Assembly: GCA_030592625.1 (NCBI GenBank)
Contig: JAUVIY010000030.1
Coordinates: 1-14,668 of the forward strand
Origin: Spirochaeta sp.
GTDB lineage: Bacteria; Spirochaetota; Spirochaetia; DSM-2461
DNA: 14,668 nt
Direction: 5' to 3'
Positions 7,949 to 14,648 of this stretch are shown here, one piece after another; position 1 is the stretch's first letter, and each line of letters begins with the position of its first letter. The position numbers and the translations under genes were made by a program. Under the pieces are notes generated by a model. The model ran no database searches, was not told the DNA's origin, and saw nothing but the letters and a program-made list of their open reading frames with translations.

Positions 7949-9382
7949 TCATTCCGAAGGAGTTCCCGGTTCCTCATCCCGGAATATCCGGTAGAGTGTC
8001 AAATCCCCATCTCCCGGAATTGCCGGAACCGGTGAGGGCCGCTTATCCCGCCAGTCATCGGCTGCGTCGAAAATCAGACCTGGTGACCATGCATCTACAA
8101 CCGCCTGTTGGATATCTTTTGTCGGCTGCGTACTGTATACCAACGGATTTCTCAAACGTCCTGCAAGCAGACGAGCCACAGGGTAATGCTTCGCACCTCG
8201 ATCGGAATCGCCTACTTCCCTGCCGGTACTCCGGTCCCTGTCGAATGCTGCGGCACTCCATTCGAGAGCCGTGCGGCCGGCATGATCCATGGCCGCCCCA
8301 TCTGTTAACGGCATGAGCTTACCCACGGCGTAGACATCGCCGATCCAGGCGGAAATCATCAGCAGGGTAATGCCTTCCTCATCGGTTTCGGCAGGGAACA
8401 GACCGGCATCCAGCAGCTGATCGAGAATAGCATGATGCCGGCTTCCAACGGCGTAATACAGGGGAGACATATGAAGATTCTCAATTTCCACATCAGCATT
8501 CATACCGACGACGTCCAGAAGCTGTCTCACAGCACTCATACTGCCGCCGGCAACGGCATAACATAAAGCGTTTCTTCCGTTCACATCGGTAATCAACGGA
8601 TCTGCGCCTCTCTGAAGCAGCAGGGACACAATCGACTCATTGCCGTGCCAGGCCGCCGTCATCAACGCCGTCACACCTTCGGAATCCTGCTTATCCAGAA
8701 AGCGCCCACTGTCGGCTTCATCCCGGATCAGTCTCCAGTCGTCATCCCTGGCGACCCGGTGTAGAACCCATTCATCATCCCCGGCATCCCAATCCGGTGA
8801 TGTTGCAAAATCCTTCAGAATGGCCGCGTTCCGCCACAATCCGGCGTCCAGAGGAATCTTCAGTTCAGGGAGATTCAGGGGATTCGGCACCTCAGAATTC
8901 GGATCGGTCAGAAGCATCGGGTTCCCACCCTCATTGGTCAGAATCCGGGCGATATCATACTCACCCCTGTTGAGAGCAAGAGAAAGTGCGGAAACGGGGC
9001 CTGCAGAGGAATCCATAATCAGATTCGGATCTGCCCCACGAGAGAGAAGAAGGATGACCAGATCGTCCCGGGACATCATAACGGTTTCCATCAACGGTGT
9101 GAGATTGTTTGAACCGGGTTTGTCGGGATCCGCATTTGCGTCAAGGATCTTCTTAACCAATTCATGCCGACCGGACATCACAGCGTATATCAATACCGTT
9201 CGTCCCGCTTTATCGGGCTGATCCGGATTCGCACCCCTGAGCAGGAGGCTATCGATCCGACTCAGATTGCCGGCGGCCGTGGCCTCCACCAGTTCTTCCG
9301 GCTCGGGAGCCTTCTGAGCGTAAACCGGCAACGCCAGGAGAATAATGAATATCACAATAATGGAAAAAGTTCGGGATTTCAT
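7949..9382 (-). CDS. Secreted ankyrin-repeat protein
   Basis: 477 residues from ATG 9382. Residues 1-22 are a classic signal peptide (MKSRTF, a hydrophobic core, then PVYA before Q23), so the protein should act in the periplasm or outside the cell. Ankyrin repeats lie at about 28-157 (four) and 237-375 (four), recognisable by TPLM, LLLSRGADPN, TALMTAAWHGN and LLLQRGADPL. A degenerate repeat sits at about 204-236 and a poorly conserved stretch at 158-203. The last 65 residues do not resemble repeats. Ankyrin arrays bind other proteins; the partner is unknown. An in-frame TTG at 9400 would add six residues ahead of the signal peptide. I prefer 9382 because of the peptide and because GATAAT sits 7 bases before it. 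It may read through into the peptidase, 67 bases on. Confidence 0.9.
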   Translation of the reverse strand: MKSRTFSIIVIFIILLALPVYAQKAPEPEELVEATAAGNLSRIDSLLLRGANPDQPDKAGRTVLIYAVMSGRHELVKKILDANADPDKPGSNNLTPLMETVMMSRDDLVILLLSRGADPNLIMDSSAGPVSALSLALNRGEYDIARILTNEGGNPMLLTDPNSEVPNPLNLPELKIPLDAGLWRNAAILKDFATSPDWDAGDDEWVLHRVARDDDWRLIRDEADSGRFLDKQDSEGVTALMTAAWHGNESIVSLLLQRGADPLITDVNGRNALCYAVAGGSMSAVRQLLDVVGMNADVEIENLHMSPLYYAVGSRHHAILDQLLDAGLFPAETDEEGITLLMISAWIGDVYAVGKLMPLTDGAAMDHAGRTALEWSAAAFDRDRSTGREVGDSDRGAKHYPVARLLAGRLRNPLVYSTQPTKDIQQAVVDAWSPGLIFDAADDWRDKRPSPVPAIPGDGDLTLYRIFRDEEPGTPSE

Positions 9383-9389
9383 CTCATCA

Positions 9390-9395
9390 ATTATC
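9390..9395 (-). promoter_or_regulatory. -10 element of the ankyrin gene
   Basis: GATAAT, 7 bases before ATG 9382, with no clear -35. Its upstream contacts would overlap those of the divergent galM promoter. Confidence 0.4.
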
Positions 9396-9418
9396 GGCAA
9401 GTGACAGTATTAATCCCC

Positions 9419-9424
9419 TATAAT
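9419..9424 (+). promoter_or_regulatory. -10 element of galM (leaderless-type)
   Basis: A perfect TATAAT ends 6 bases before ATG 9431. Initiation at the usual distance would fall on the A of the start codon. No Shine-Dalgarno and no clear -35 are visible. Confidence 0.58.
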
Positions 9425-9430
9425 TAAATC

Positions 9431-10447
9431 ATGACTATAACAAGCCAGCTCTTCGGAAACACACCCGAAGGCGATGAAGCCAGTTCCTGGACCATAGAGA
9501 ATTCATCCGGACTCAGTCTGAGTCTCAGCGACTGGGGAGCCACTATCGTTTCGGTGATACAACCGGATCGGAGAGGGGCCGCCGAAGAAGTGACCCTTGG
9601 ATTTAAAGAGGCTTCACGCTATCAAAGCAATGAGGGCTACCTCGGGGCCACTTGCGGTCGATTCGCCAACAGAATCGCCCTGGGAAAGTTTTCTCTTGAG
9701 GGAAAGGATTACGAACTGGCCTGCAATAACGGCCCGAATCACCTTCACGGTGGAGAACGTGGTTACAACGCGAGAATCTGGGGAGCGAAACCCTATTCCG
9801 AAGGCGAACGCAGTGGGGTAGTCTTCTCTCTCATCAGTCCCGACGGTGAAGAAAACTATCCGGGAGAGTTGAAAATTCGGGCCGATTATGCCCTGGATGA
9901 ACAAGGTCGGCTCTATATGGATTTCCATGCGGAAACCGATAGAACCACCATCGTCAATATCACGAATCATTCGTACTGGAACCTTGCCGGAGCTTCCTCG
10001 GGAACGATAAAAGGACAGGAGATTAAATTCTACTCATCCCGTTATCTGCCCGTAGACGATACGGCCATTCCCACCGGAGAGATTCGGAACGTTGAAGGAA
10101 CGCCGTTCGACTTCAGGAAGATGAAACCGATTTTCCGGGATTTGCACAAAGTACCGGGAGGATACGACCACTGTGTTGTGATTGATGGAGATGTCGGGGA
10201 ATTGAGAATTGCCGTTGAAGCCCGGGACCCGATAAGCGGCAGAAGACTCACACTGTACACCGACCGGCCCGGTGTGCAGTTCTACACGGGAAATTTCCTG
10301 CAGGGCACACCTTTCCTGAAAAACGGTGGATTCTGCCTGGAACCTCAGGATTTCCCTGATGCACCAAACCGGCCCGACTTCCCCTCGACGGTGCTCCGTC
10401 CGGGAGAAACCTATCATCACCGGTCGGTTATCGAATTTACAGCTTGA
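9431..10447 (+). CDS. galM: Aldose 1-epimerase (mutarotase)
   Basis: 338 residues, the normal family length. It interconverts alpha and beta anomers of galactose, glucose and related sugars in the cytoplasm, feeding the Leloir or other sugar pathways. Family features are present: GRFANRIALGKF near residues 76-87, NHLHGG with H106, NHSYWNLAG with the proposed catalytic acid H180, GGYDHC with D246, and CLEPQDFPDAPN with the catalytic base E304. No signal peptide. It stands alone, with no other sugar gene nearby, so a specific sugar cannot be inferred. It is divergent from the ankyrin gene across a 48-base gap and convergent with the molybdenum hydroxylase genes. The start is supported by the TATAAT immediately upstream and by alignment of the N-terminus with the family. 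Confidence 0.94.
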   Translation: MTITSQLFGNTPEGDEASSWTIENSSGLSLSLSDWGATIVSVIQPDRRGAAEEVTLGFKEASRYQSNEGYLGATCGRFANRIALGKFSLEGKDYELACNNGPNHLHGGERGYNARIWGAKPYSEGERSGVVFSLISPDGEENYPGELKIRADYALDEQGRLYMDFHAETDRTTIVNITNHSYWNLAGASSGTIKGQEIKFYSSRYLPVDDTAIPTGEIRNVEGTPFDFRKMKPIFRDLHKVPGGYDHCVVIDGDVGELRIAVEARDPISGRRLTLYTDRPGVQFYTGNFLQGTPFLKNGGFCLEPQDFPDAPNRPDFPSTVLRPGETYHHRSVIEFTA

Positions 10448-10644
10448 ATGGAGCGGAAACGGGAAACAGTCAGCGATTGTTAACAACGGAGAGTGCACAT
10501 AAACTCCACCGGATTACAGGACTACCCCCAGAGTGAGAGGGCAATCGAGGTTGTTCTGGTCATCATAGCACCTTTTAAGATCGATATCGTTTGTTCAATT
10601 CTTCGCTGAACTGCTATGCATAAGTACTTACCATTGGATGGCCT
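10448..10644. other. Convergent intergenic spacer, no gene seen
   Basis: 197 bases between the ends of galM and the [2Fe-2S] subunit gene. I see no reading frame of interest and no hairpin followed by a T tract. The best hairpin is GTTCA/TGAAC with a 9-base loop near 10592-10610, too weak to call a terminator. Confidence 0.6.
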
Positions 10645-11115
10645 TCATGCAGAACCTCTCATAATTTCGGCGGCGTTTTTCACGGCCTGAAAAATCTGGT
10701 TATAGCCTGTACAGCGACACAGATTGCCCCGGAATGCCGATGAGATTTCCTTGTCCGAGGGGTTGGGATTGTTCTCCAGAAGGGCCAGGGCGGTTATCAG
10801 CATACCAGGAGTGCAGAAACCGCATTGAATGGCACCGGCGTCTATGAAAGCCTGCTGAATCGGATGCAGTGTTCCATCGGGACTTTCCAGGCCTTCTACA
10901 GTCAGGACTGTTTTCCCGTCTGCAGTTCTCAACGGTGTCACACAGGCCCGGTGGGTTTTCCCATCGAGAAGCACTGTACAGGCACCACATGCTCCGATTC
11001 CGCATCCGTTCTTGGTTCCGTGGAGACCCAGATCGTTCCTCAGGAAATCGATCAGCCTCTCTTCCCCTCGCTCCTCCGGCAGGGTATGACGGATTCCGTT
11101 TACTTCAATGACCAT
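10645..11115 (-). CDS. [2Fe-2S] subunit of a molybdenum hydroxylase (XDH family)
   Basis: 156 residues, the usual size of the small iron-sulfur subunit of xanthine-dehydrogenase-family enzymes. The N-terminal plant-ferredoxin-like domain carries the first cluster on C38, C43, C46 and C58 (NGCGIGACGACTV). The C-terminal four-helix domain carries the second on C98, C101, C133 and C135 (QCGFCTPG, LCRCTG). It passes electrons from the molybdenum site of the large subunit to an acceptor. Its ATG lies inside the end of the large-subunit gene (16-base overlap), with GAGGTA 5 bases upstream as ribosome site, so the two are translationally linked. No FAD-binding subunit gene follows. Cytoplasmic by lack of a signal peptide. 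Confidence 0.95.
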   Translation of the reverse strand: MVIEVNGIRHTLPEERGEERLIDFLRNDLGLHGTKNGCGIGACGACTVLLDGKTHRACVTPLRTADGKTVLTVEGLESPDGTLHPIQQAFIDAGAIQCGFCTPGMLITALALLENNPNPSDKEISSAFRGNLCRCTGYNQIFQAVKNAAEIMRGSA

Positions 11116-13412
11116 GGGCCTACCTCGGATGTCGGATGCAGCGGCAATGTAAATGATCTCTGACCCGTAGCTCTGTAAATGGCGGATGCCAGGGCCGGTG
11201 CAATAAGTTCCAGTGCGGGCTCACCGATACCTTTGCATCCGAAGGGGCTCAAGGGATCGGCATTTTCAACCATGAGAACCGTTATCTCCGGAACGTCGGC
11301 GGAATTGGGAATCTTGTATTTGTTGTAATTCAAGCTGGTAATACGCCCTGAATCGACCGTCAGGTTCTCTTTCAGGGCCATCCCCATTCCCTGAACGATT
11401 CCACCACAGATCTGACCGGCGAAAAGAACCGGATTCACCACCCGTCCGGCATCGTGAGCGGCTACCACCCGGGTCACTTTCACTTTGCCGGCGGCATCAA
11501 CCGTCACTTCCGCAGCCTGACAGCTGTAAACGTAAGTAAAATAAGGACTGCCACGACCGGTTTCATCGTCCCAGCTCACCTCCGGGGCCTTGAAGCTGCC
11601 GAAAGCAAAGGGATAATCCCTTTCATCGTACATTTCCTTCATGGCCTCATCCCATGTCAGACGCCAGATGTTTTCATCCGTGGATCCACAAAAGACAGCG
11701 TCATCGGCAAACCGAACATTTTCGATGTCACCACCCTTTCGGCCGGTGAGGGTTTCGGCGATAATGGCTTTCACTTTATCGGCGGCATCAACCACCGCAC
11801 CGCTTCCCATGAGAGTTCCCCGGGAAGCGACGGTCGTACCGCCTTCGGGAACCTGACTGGTGGTTGATTCGGCGTAGTGGATGCGGTCCAGCGAAACTCC
11901 TAATTCTTCCGCCATTACCAGCATCATCGCCGACTGGGCGCCCTGGCCGTTTTCATGGATTCCGGTTTCCATCAGAATCGAACCGTCGAACTGGGCATTC
12001 ACCACACATGAACAGAAATCCTTGGCTTCGGCACCGACACTGGCCCCTCGATAGGAAATCGCCAGACCGATACCGTAAAGTTCTTCGCCTTCCCCGTAAC
12101 TGCAATTCTTGAGCTTATCCTCGAAACCGATTTCTTCGATGACGGCATCCATCACCTGTTCCATACTGACCACATGGTCGTCCAGAACCTGTCCGGTAAC
12201 CGTTTCATCATCCTGATGCAGCATGTTTCGACGGCGGATTTCCACCGGGGAGAGACTTAAAGCTTCGGCGGCTTCGTCCATAAGGCTCTCCACGGCGAAA
12301 TTCACCTGGGGGGAACCGAATCCCCTGAATGCGCCGGTAAAAATGTTGTTGGTGGCCGCCGCACGGACATCGGCATGAACGGAAGGAACACGATAGGGAC
12401 CGCAGCATTGGGCCGCCGATCGCCATGTGGACCAGGGAACCGTCGATGTATAGGGACCCGAATCGGCCAGAATATCCGCCGATGCTCCCTTCAGAACGCC
12501 GTTTTCGTCAAATCCGAAGCGGTAAGTCATCCGGTACGGCGGGCGCTTGTAGCTCTCAAGGATGCTCCACTCCCTTTCATAGATAATCTTCACCGGCCGC
12601 CCCGTCATCAATGTCGCCAGAACGGCTCGTCCCGCAACGACGCTCGCGGTGTCATCCTTACCGCCGAAACTTCCCCCCACAGGATGGTTGAAGACCTCCA
12701 GTCGGGAATACGGAAGACCGGTCCAGGCTGAAATGAAGCGCCGGGTGCTTACCGGATGCTGCAGACTCCCGTAAATTTCCAGGGTTCCGTCCTGCCGGGG
12801 GAAGCAGACGGCACCCTCAGGCTCCAGGTAGGCGTGCTCGAACCATCCGGTATGAAAATCCCTCTCGACAATCAGGGATGATTCGGCCAGAGCCGATTCT
12901 GCGTCCCCTCTTCTCACTTTATGATGGCAGACGAGGTTATCCTTCCCGCCAACCCGCAGGGATTCGGTACCCGGTACAAGAGCATCGTCGGGATTCAATA
13001 TCGGTATCAGGTCTTCGGCTTCCAGGCTGACATATTCTGCAGCTGCCATCGCCTGGGAGCGGGTCTCGGCCACAACCAGCGCGTAAGGTTCCCCGGCGTA
13101 ACGGATTTCCCCTTCGGCAAGCAGGGGCAGGTCGTGATCGATCTGCCCGAAGCGAACCTGCCCGGGAACATCGGCGGCTGTAAGAACTTTGAGTACCCCC
13201 GGCATGGCCAGGGCCGCCGCCGAATTGATTCCCAGAATGCGGGCCCGAATCCGGTTCGACCAGACCGGAACGGCATGCACCATGCGGGGGAAAATATAGT
13301 CGTCGGCGAATTGAGCCAGGCCTGTCACCTTGGCCCGGGCATCATTCCGAAAGGCCGGTATTGTTACGGTTCTTGAGGATTTAAGTACTTCGCTCCAGGT
13401 AGCTCCACTCAT
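11100..13412 (-). CDS. Molybdopterin-binding large subunit, xanthine dehydrogenase family
   Basis: 770 residues, full length for the catalytic subunit holding the molybdenum-pterin-cytosine or related cofactor. Seen: an N-terminal RNDARAKVTGLAQFADDY domain, YAGEPYALVVAET near 105-117, the cofactor loop HPVGGSFGGKDD at 243-254, AFRGFGSPQ at 361-369, and the active-site glutamate E731 in KGIGEPALE. By my alignment from memory to bovine xanthine oxidase, the substrate arginine R880 is kept as R331, but the substrate glutamate E802 is replaced by W282. Xanthine itself is therefore doubtful; other N-heterocycles or purine-like substrates are possible. Oxygen from water is inserted into the substrate and electrons go to the [2Fe-2S] subunit encoded next. 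The gene order (large then small, no FAD gene) is less usual. It starts 35 bases after the hemolysin-III gene. Confidence 0.93.
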   Translation of the reverse strand: MSGATWSEVLKSSRTVTIPAFRNDARAKVTGLAQFADDYIFPRMVHAVPVWSNRIRARILGINSAAALAMPGVLKVLTAADVPGQVRFGQIDHDLPLLAEGEIRYAGEPYALVVAETRSQAMAAAEYVSLEAEDLIPILNPDDALVPGTESLRVGGKDNLVCHHKVRRGDAESALAESSLIVERDFHTGWFEHAYLEPEGAVCFPRQDGTLEIYGSLQHPVSTRRFISAWTGLPYSRLEVFNHPVGGSFGGKDDTASVVAGRAVLATLMTGRPVKIIYEREWSILESYKRPPYRMTYRFGFDENGVLKGASADILADSGPYTSTVPWSTWRSAAQCCGPYRVPSVHADVRAAATNNIFTGAFRGFGSPQVNFAVESLMDEAAEALSLSPVEIRRRNMLHQDDETVTGQVLDDHVVSMEQVMDAVIEEIGFEDKLKNCSYGEGEELYGIGLAISYRGASVGAEAKDFCSCVVNAQFDGSILMETGIHENGQGAQSAMMLVMAEELGVSLDRIHYAESTTSQVPEGGTTVASRGTLMGSGAVVDAADKVKAIIAETLTGRKGGDIENVRFADDAVFCGSTDENIWRLTWDEAMKEMYDERDYPFAFGSFKAPEVSWDDETGRGSPYFTYVYSCQAAEVTVDAAGKVKVTRVVAAHDAGRVVNPVLFAGQICGGIVQGMGMALKENLTVDSGRITSLNYNKYKIPNSADVPEITVLMVENADPLSPFGCKGIGEPALELIAPALASAIYRATGQRSFTLPLHPTSEVGPWSLK
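11121..11126 (-). promoter_or_regulatory. Ribosome-binding site of the [2Fe-2S] subunit gene
   Basis: GAGGTA, 5 bases before ATG 11115 (its GAGG core 7 bases away), within the large-subunit coding sequence. It contrasts with the first genes of transcripts, which lack such a site. Confidence 0.65.
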
Positions 13413-13421
13413 GATTCAATA

Positions 13422-13427
13422 AGCATA
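13422..13427 (-). promoter_or_regulatory. Possible -10 element of the molybdenum hydroxylase genes
   Basis: TATGCT, 9 bases before ATG 13412, in the 35-base gap after the hemolysin-III gene. There is no Shine-Dalgarno before the ATG. The -35 is weak, so transcription from the upstream gene is also possible. Confidence 0.33.
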
Positions 13428-13447
13428 ACAGGCAAGGGCGCCAGAGG

Positions 13448-14125
13448 TCATCCAGTAATCAATGGAATCGCAAATCGGTAAATCCCCACGTAGAGCCCGG
13501 CGGCACCCCCGATGACGAAGAGATGCCAGATGAAATGTGACCGAGACAGCTTCTTTCTCATATAGAAGAACACCCCGGAAGTGTAGGACATGCCACCAAT
13601 AAGCATCCAGCGTATCTGACCGGTTGAGGCCGAGGCAATAAGAGGTCGCCAGAAAAAAACAACCAGCCATCCCATGAGAAGATAGACAGCGATGTGCAGA
13701 GGCTTGAGCCGGTCCCAGAACAGAAAATTCAGCACAAGCCCGATGATGCAAAGAGCCCAGACGGCTATGAGCATAATGCGGCCGGCCCCCGGATCCATCG
13801 CCGCCGCATATGGGGTATAAGTACCGGCGATGAGGATGTAGATGGAGGAGTGGTCCATCAGCCGGAGAACCCTTTTCCCTGTCGACTCCGGAAGCCCGTG
13901 GTAAACCGAAGAGGCTGCAAAAACGGTGCACATGGAGATTCCGTAAATCAGGGAAGCCGTCAGTGCACGAGTGGATCCGGAGGAGCGAAGAATCAGCAAC
14001 ACTGCAGCTGCAAGGGCAAGGACAAAACCCACGCCGTGTGATGCGGAACTCAAGAGGTCGTCCGAGCGTTTGACTCCCTGGGCCAGAGTGACATTTTCAT
14101 CAATCCATTGTTTTACTCGGGACAT
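13448..14125 (-). CDS. Hemolysin III / PAQR-family membrane protein
   Basis: 225 residues with seven predicted membrane segments, the typical bacterial HlyIII (YqfA-like) size. Family motifs are intact: SASHGVGF near 27-34 in the first helix region, SSVYHG with H76, DHSSIYILIAGTYTPY at 91-106, and HFIWHLFV with H197 and H201 near the C-terminus. H76, H197 and H201 are the expected metal site of the PAQR fold. Bacterial members sit in the inner membrane; their function is poorly defined (stress, membrane lipid or proposed pore roles), and the name hemolysin should not be taken as toxicity. The start ATG 14125 has no usable Shine-Dalgarno but a TATGGT 5 bases before it. It may be cotranscribed with the molybdenum hydroxylase genes. 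Confidence 0.93.
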   Translation of the reverse strand: MSRVKQWIDENVTLAQGVKRSDDLLSSASHGVGFVLALAAAVLLILRSSGSTRALTASLIYGISMCTVFAASSVYHGLPESTGKRVLRLMDHSSIYILIAGTYTPYAAAMDPGAGRIMLIAVWALCIIGLVLNFLFWDRLKPLHIAVYLLMGWLVVFFWRPLIASASTGQIRWMLIGGMSYTSGVFFYMRKKLSRSHFIWHLFVIGGAAGLYVGIYRFAIPLITG

Positions 14126-14130
14126 GGCCT

Positions 14131-14136
14131 ACCATA
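14131..14136 (-). promoter_or_regulatory. -10 element of the hemolysin-III gene
   Basis: TATGGT, 5 bases before ATG 14125. A weak TTTCCC lies 18 bases upstream, and the spacer between them contains a C7 tract (G7 on the plus strand). Confidence 0.42.
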
Positions 14137-14140
14137 ACCC

Positions 14141-14157
14141 GGGATTGGGGGGGAGGG
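14141..14157 (+). repeat. Four-run G motif with G7 tract in the hemolysin-III promoter
   Basis: GGG-ATT-GGGGGGG-A-GGG satisfies the usual quadruplex pattern of four G3 runs with short loops. It covers the stretch between the possible -35 and the -10 of the minus-strand gene. Confidence 0.6.
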
Positions 14158-14219
14158 AAATGATGAATGTAGAATTGGGGAGGGTTGAGGATGGGGTGAG
14201 ATTTAAGGCGGGCGGTGAG

Positions 14220-14260
14220 GGCAAAATCACTTGTTCGCGTGGCTCACTTGTGATTTTACC
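14220..14260. repeat. Inverted repeat, 11-base arms
   Basis: GGCAAAATCAC (14220-14230) and GTGATTTTACC (14250-14260) are inverted copies with one mismatch, separated by 19 bases. As minus-strand RNA the mismatch becomes a G-U pair. TCACTTGT is also repeated directly at 14227 and 14244. It has no T tract after it, so it is not an evident terminator. An operator or a repeat-element remnant is possible. Confidence 0.6.
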
Positions 14261-14265
14261 GAACC

Positions 14266-14283
14266 GGGTGGGGGGGTGAAGGG
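14266..14283 (+). repeat. Second four-run G motif with G7 tract
   Basis: GGG-T-GGGGGGG-TGAA-GGG, again a quadruplex-type pattern, directly beyond the inverted repeat. Confidence 0.55.
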
Positions 14284-14483
14284 TTTAGAATTGGGTGAGT
14301 GTTTGGGCATTTTGCTGAAGATGTGAGAATTGGGGTGGAACTCTGCAGGTCTGACGCGTTATGAGTGGGTCGGTTTCCAGGGGGACCTGACGGCGCGAGG
14401 GGATTCTCTGATCAGTTGCAGGCCTGAGCCATATGCCATCCCCGGCCCGAAATCCACCAACGTTGGAATCTCATAGCTTGTGG

Positions 14484-14512
14484 TTGACGAAAGAATAAGC
14501 CGTCGATATAGT
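14484..14512 (+). promoter_or_regulatory. Sigma-70-type promoter of tRNA-Leu
   Basis: TTGACG (14484-14489), exactly 17 bases, then TATAGT (14507-14512). This is the best -35/-10 pair in the window. Initiation would fall near 14519, about 7 bases before the tRNA. Confidence 0.85.
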
Positions 14513-14525
14513 ACCGCTATTCCTC

Positions 14526-14610
14526 GCGGCAGTGGTGGAATTTGGTAGACACGCTAGCTTGAGGTGCTAGTGACGGAAACGTTGTGGAGGTTCAAGTCCT
14601 CTCTGCCGCC
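14526..14610 (+). tRNA. tRNA-Leu (anticodon GAG)
   Basis: An 85-base class II tRNA. Acceptor GCGGCAG pairs with CTGCCGC (14603-14609). D arm GTG/CAC; anticodon stem CTAGC/GCTAG with loop TTGAGGT, giving GAG, which reads CUU/CUC leucine codons. A long variable arm (ACG-GAAA-CGT) is typical of leucine tRNAs, and the T arm has loop TTCAAGT. The 3' CCA is not encoded, so it must be added by CCA transferase. The base at discriminator position 73 is C, whereas leucine tRNAs normally carry A there. Confidence 0.96.
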
Positions 14611-14615
14611 TTGTT

Positions 14616-14648
14616 AAGGGTGATCCGATTGGATCGCCCTTCTTGTTT
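14616..14648 (+). terminator. Intrinsic terminator after tRNA-Leu
   Basis: AAGGGTGATCC and GGATCGCCCTT form an 11-base stem with a single T-G wobble around loop GATT, followed by CTTGTTT. Confidence 0.85.

Larger units (their letters stand above)
14126..14525. other. 400-base intergenic region, G-rich left half
   Basis: No gene is supported here. From 14141 to about 14345 the plus strand is strongly G-rich and repetitive: AGAATTGGG occurs at 14171, 14287 and 14326, beside GGGTTGAG-like text that recalls the array at 4977-4997. An inverted repeat lies at 14220-14260. The right part has ordinary composition, a perfect 10-base palindrome CCAACGTTGG at 14457-14466, and the tRNA promoter. Confidence 0.7.

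Noticed and set aside
8640..9221. A 193-codon plus-strand frame opposite the ankyrin gene
   Set aside because: Serine/arginine-rich composition typical of antisense frames, with no motif or promoter.
10592..10610. GTTCA/TGAAC hairpin after the hydroxylase genes as a terminator
   Set aside because: Only 5 base pairs with a 9-base loop and no T tract in the relevant direction.
11100..13412. Selenocysteine-containing molybdenum hydroxylase
   Set aside because: The large-subunit frame has no in-frame TGA and no selenium-labelling genes are nearby.
14457..14466. Perfect palindrome CCAACGTTGG upstream of the tRNA promoter
   Set aside because: It is short, has no partner site and is separated from the promoter; one such 10-mer can occur by chance.
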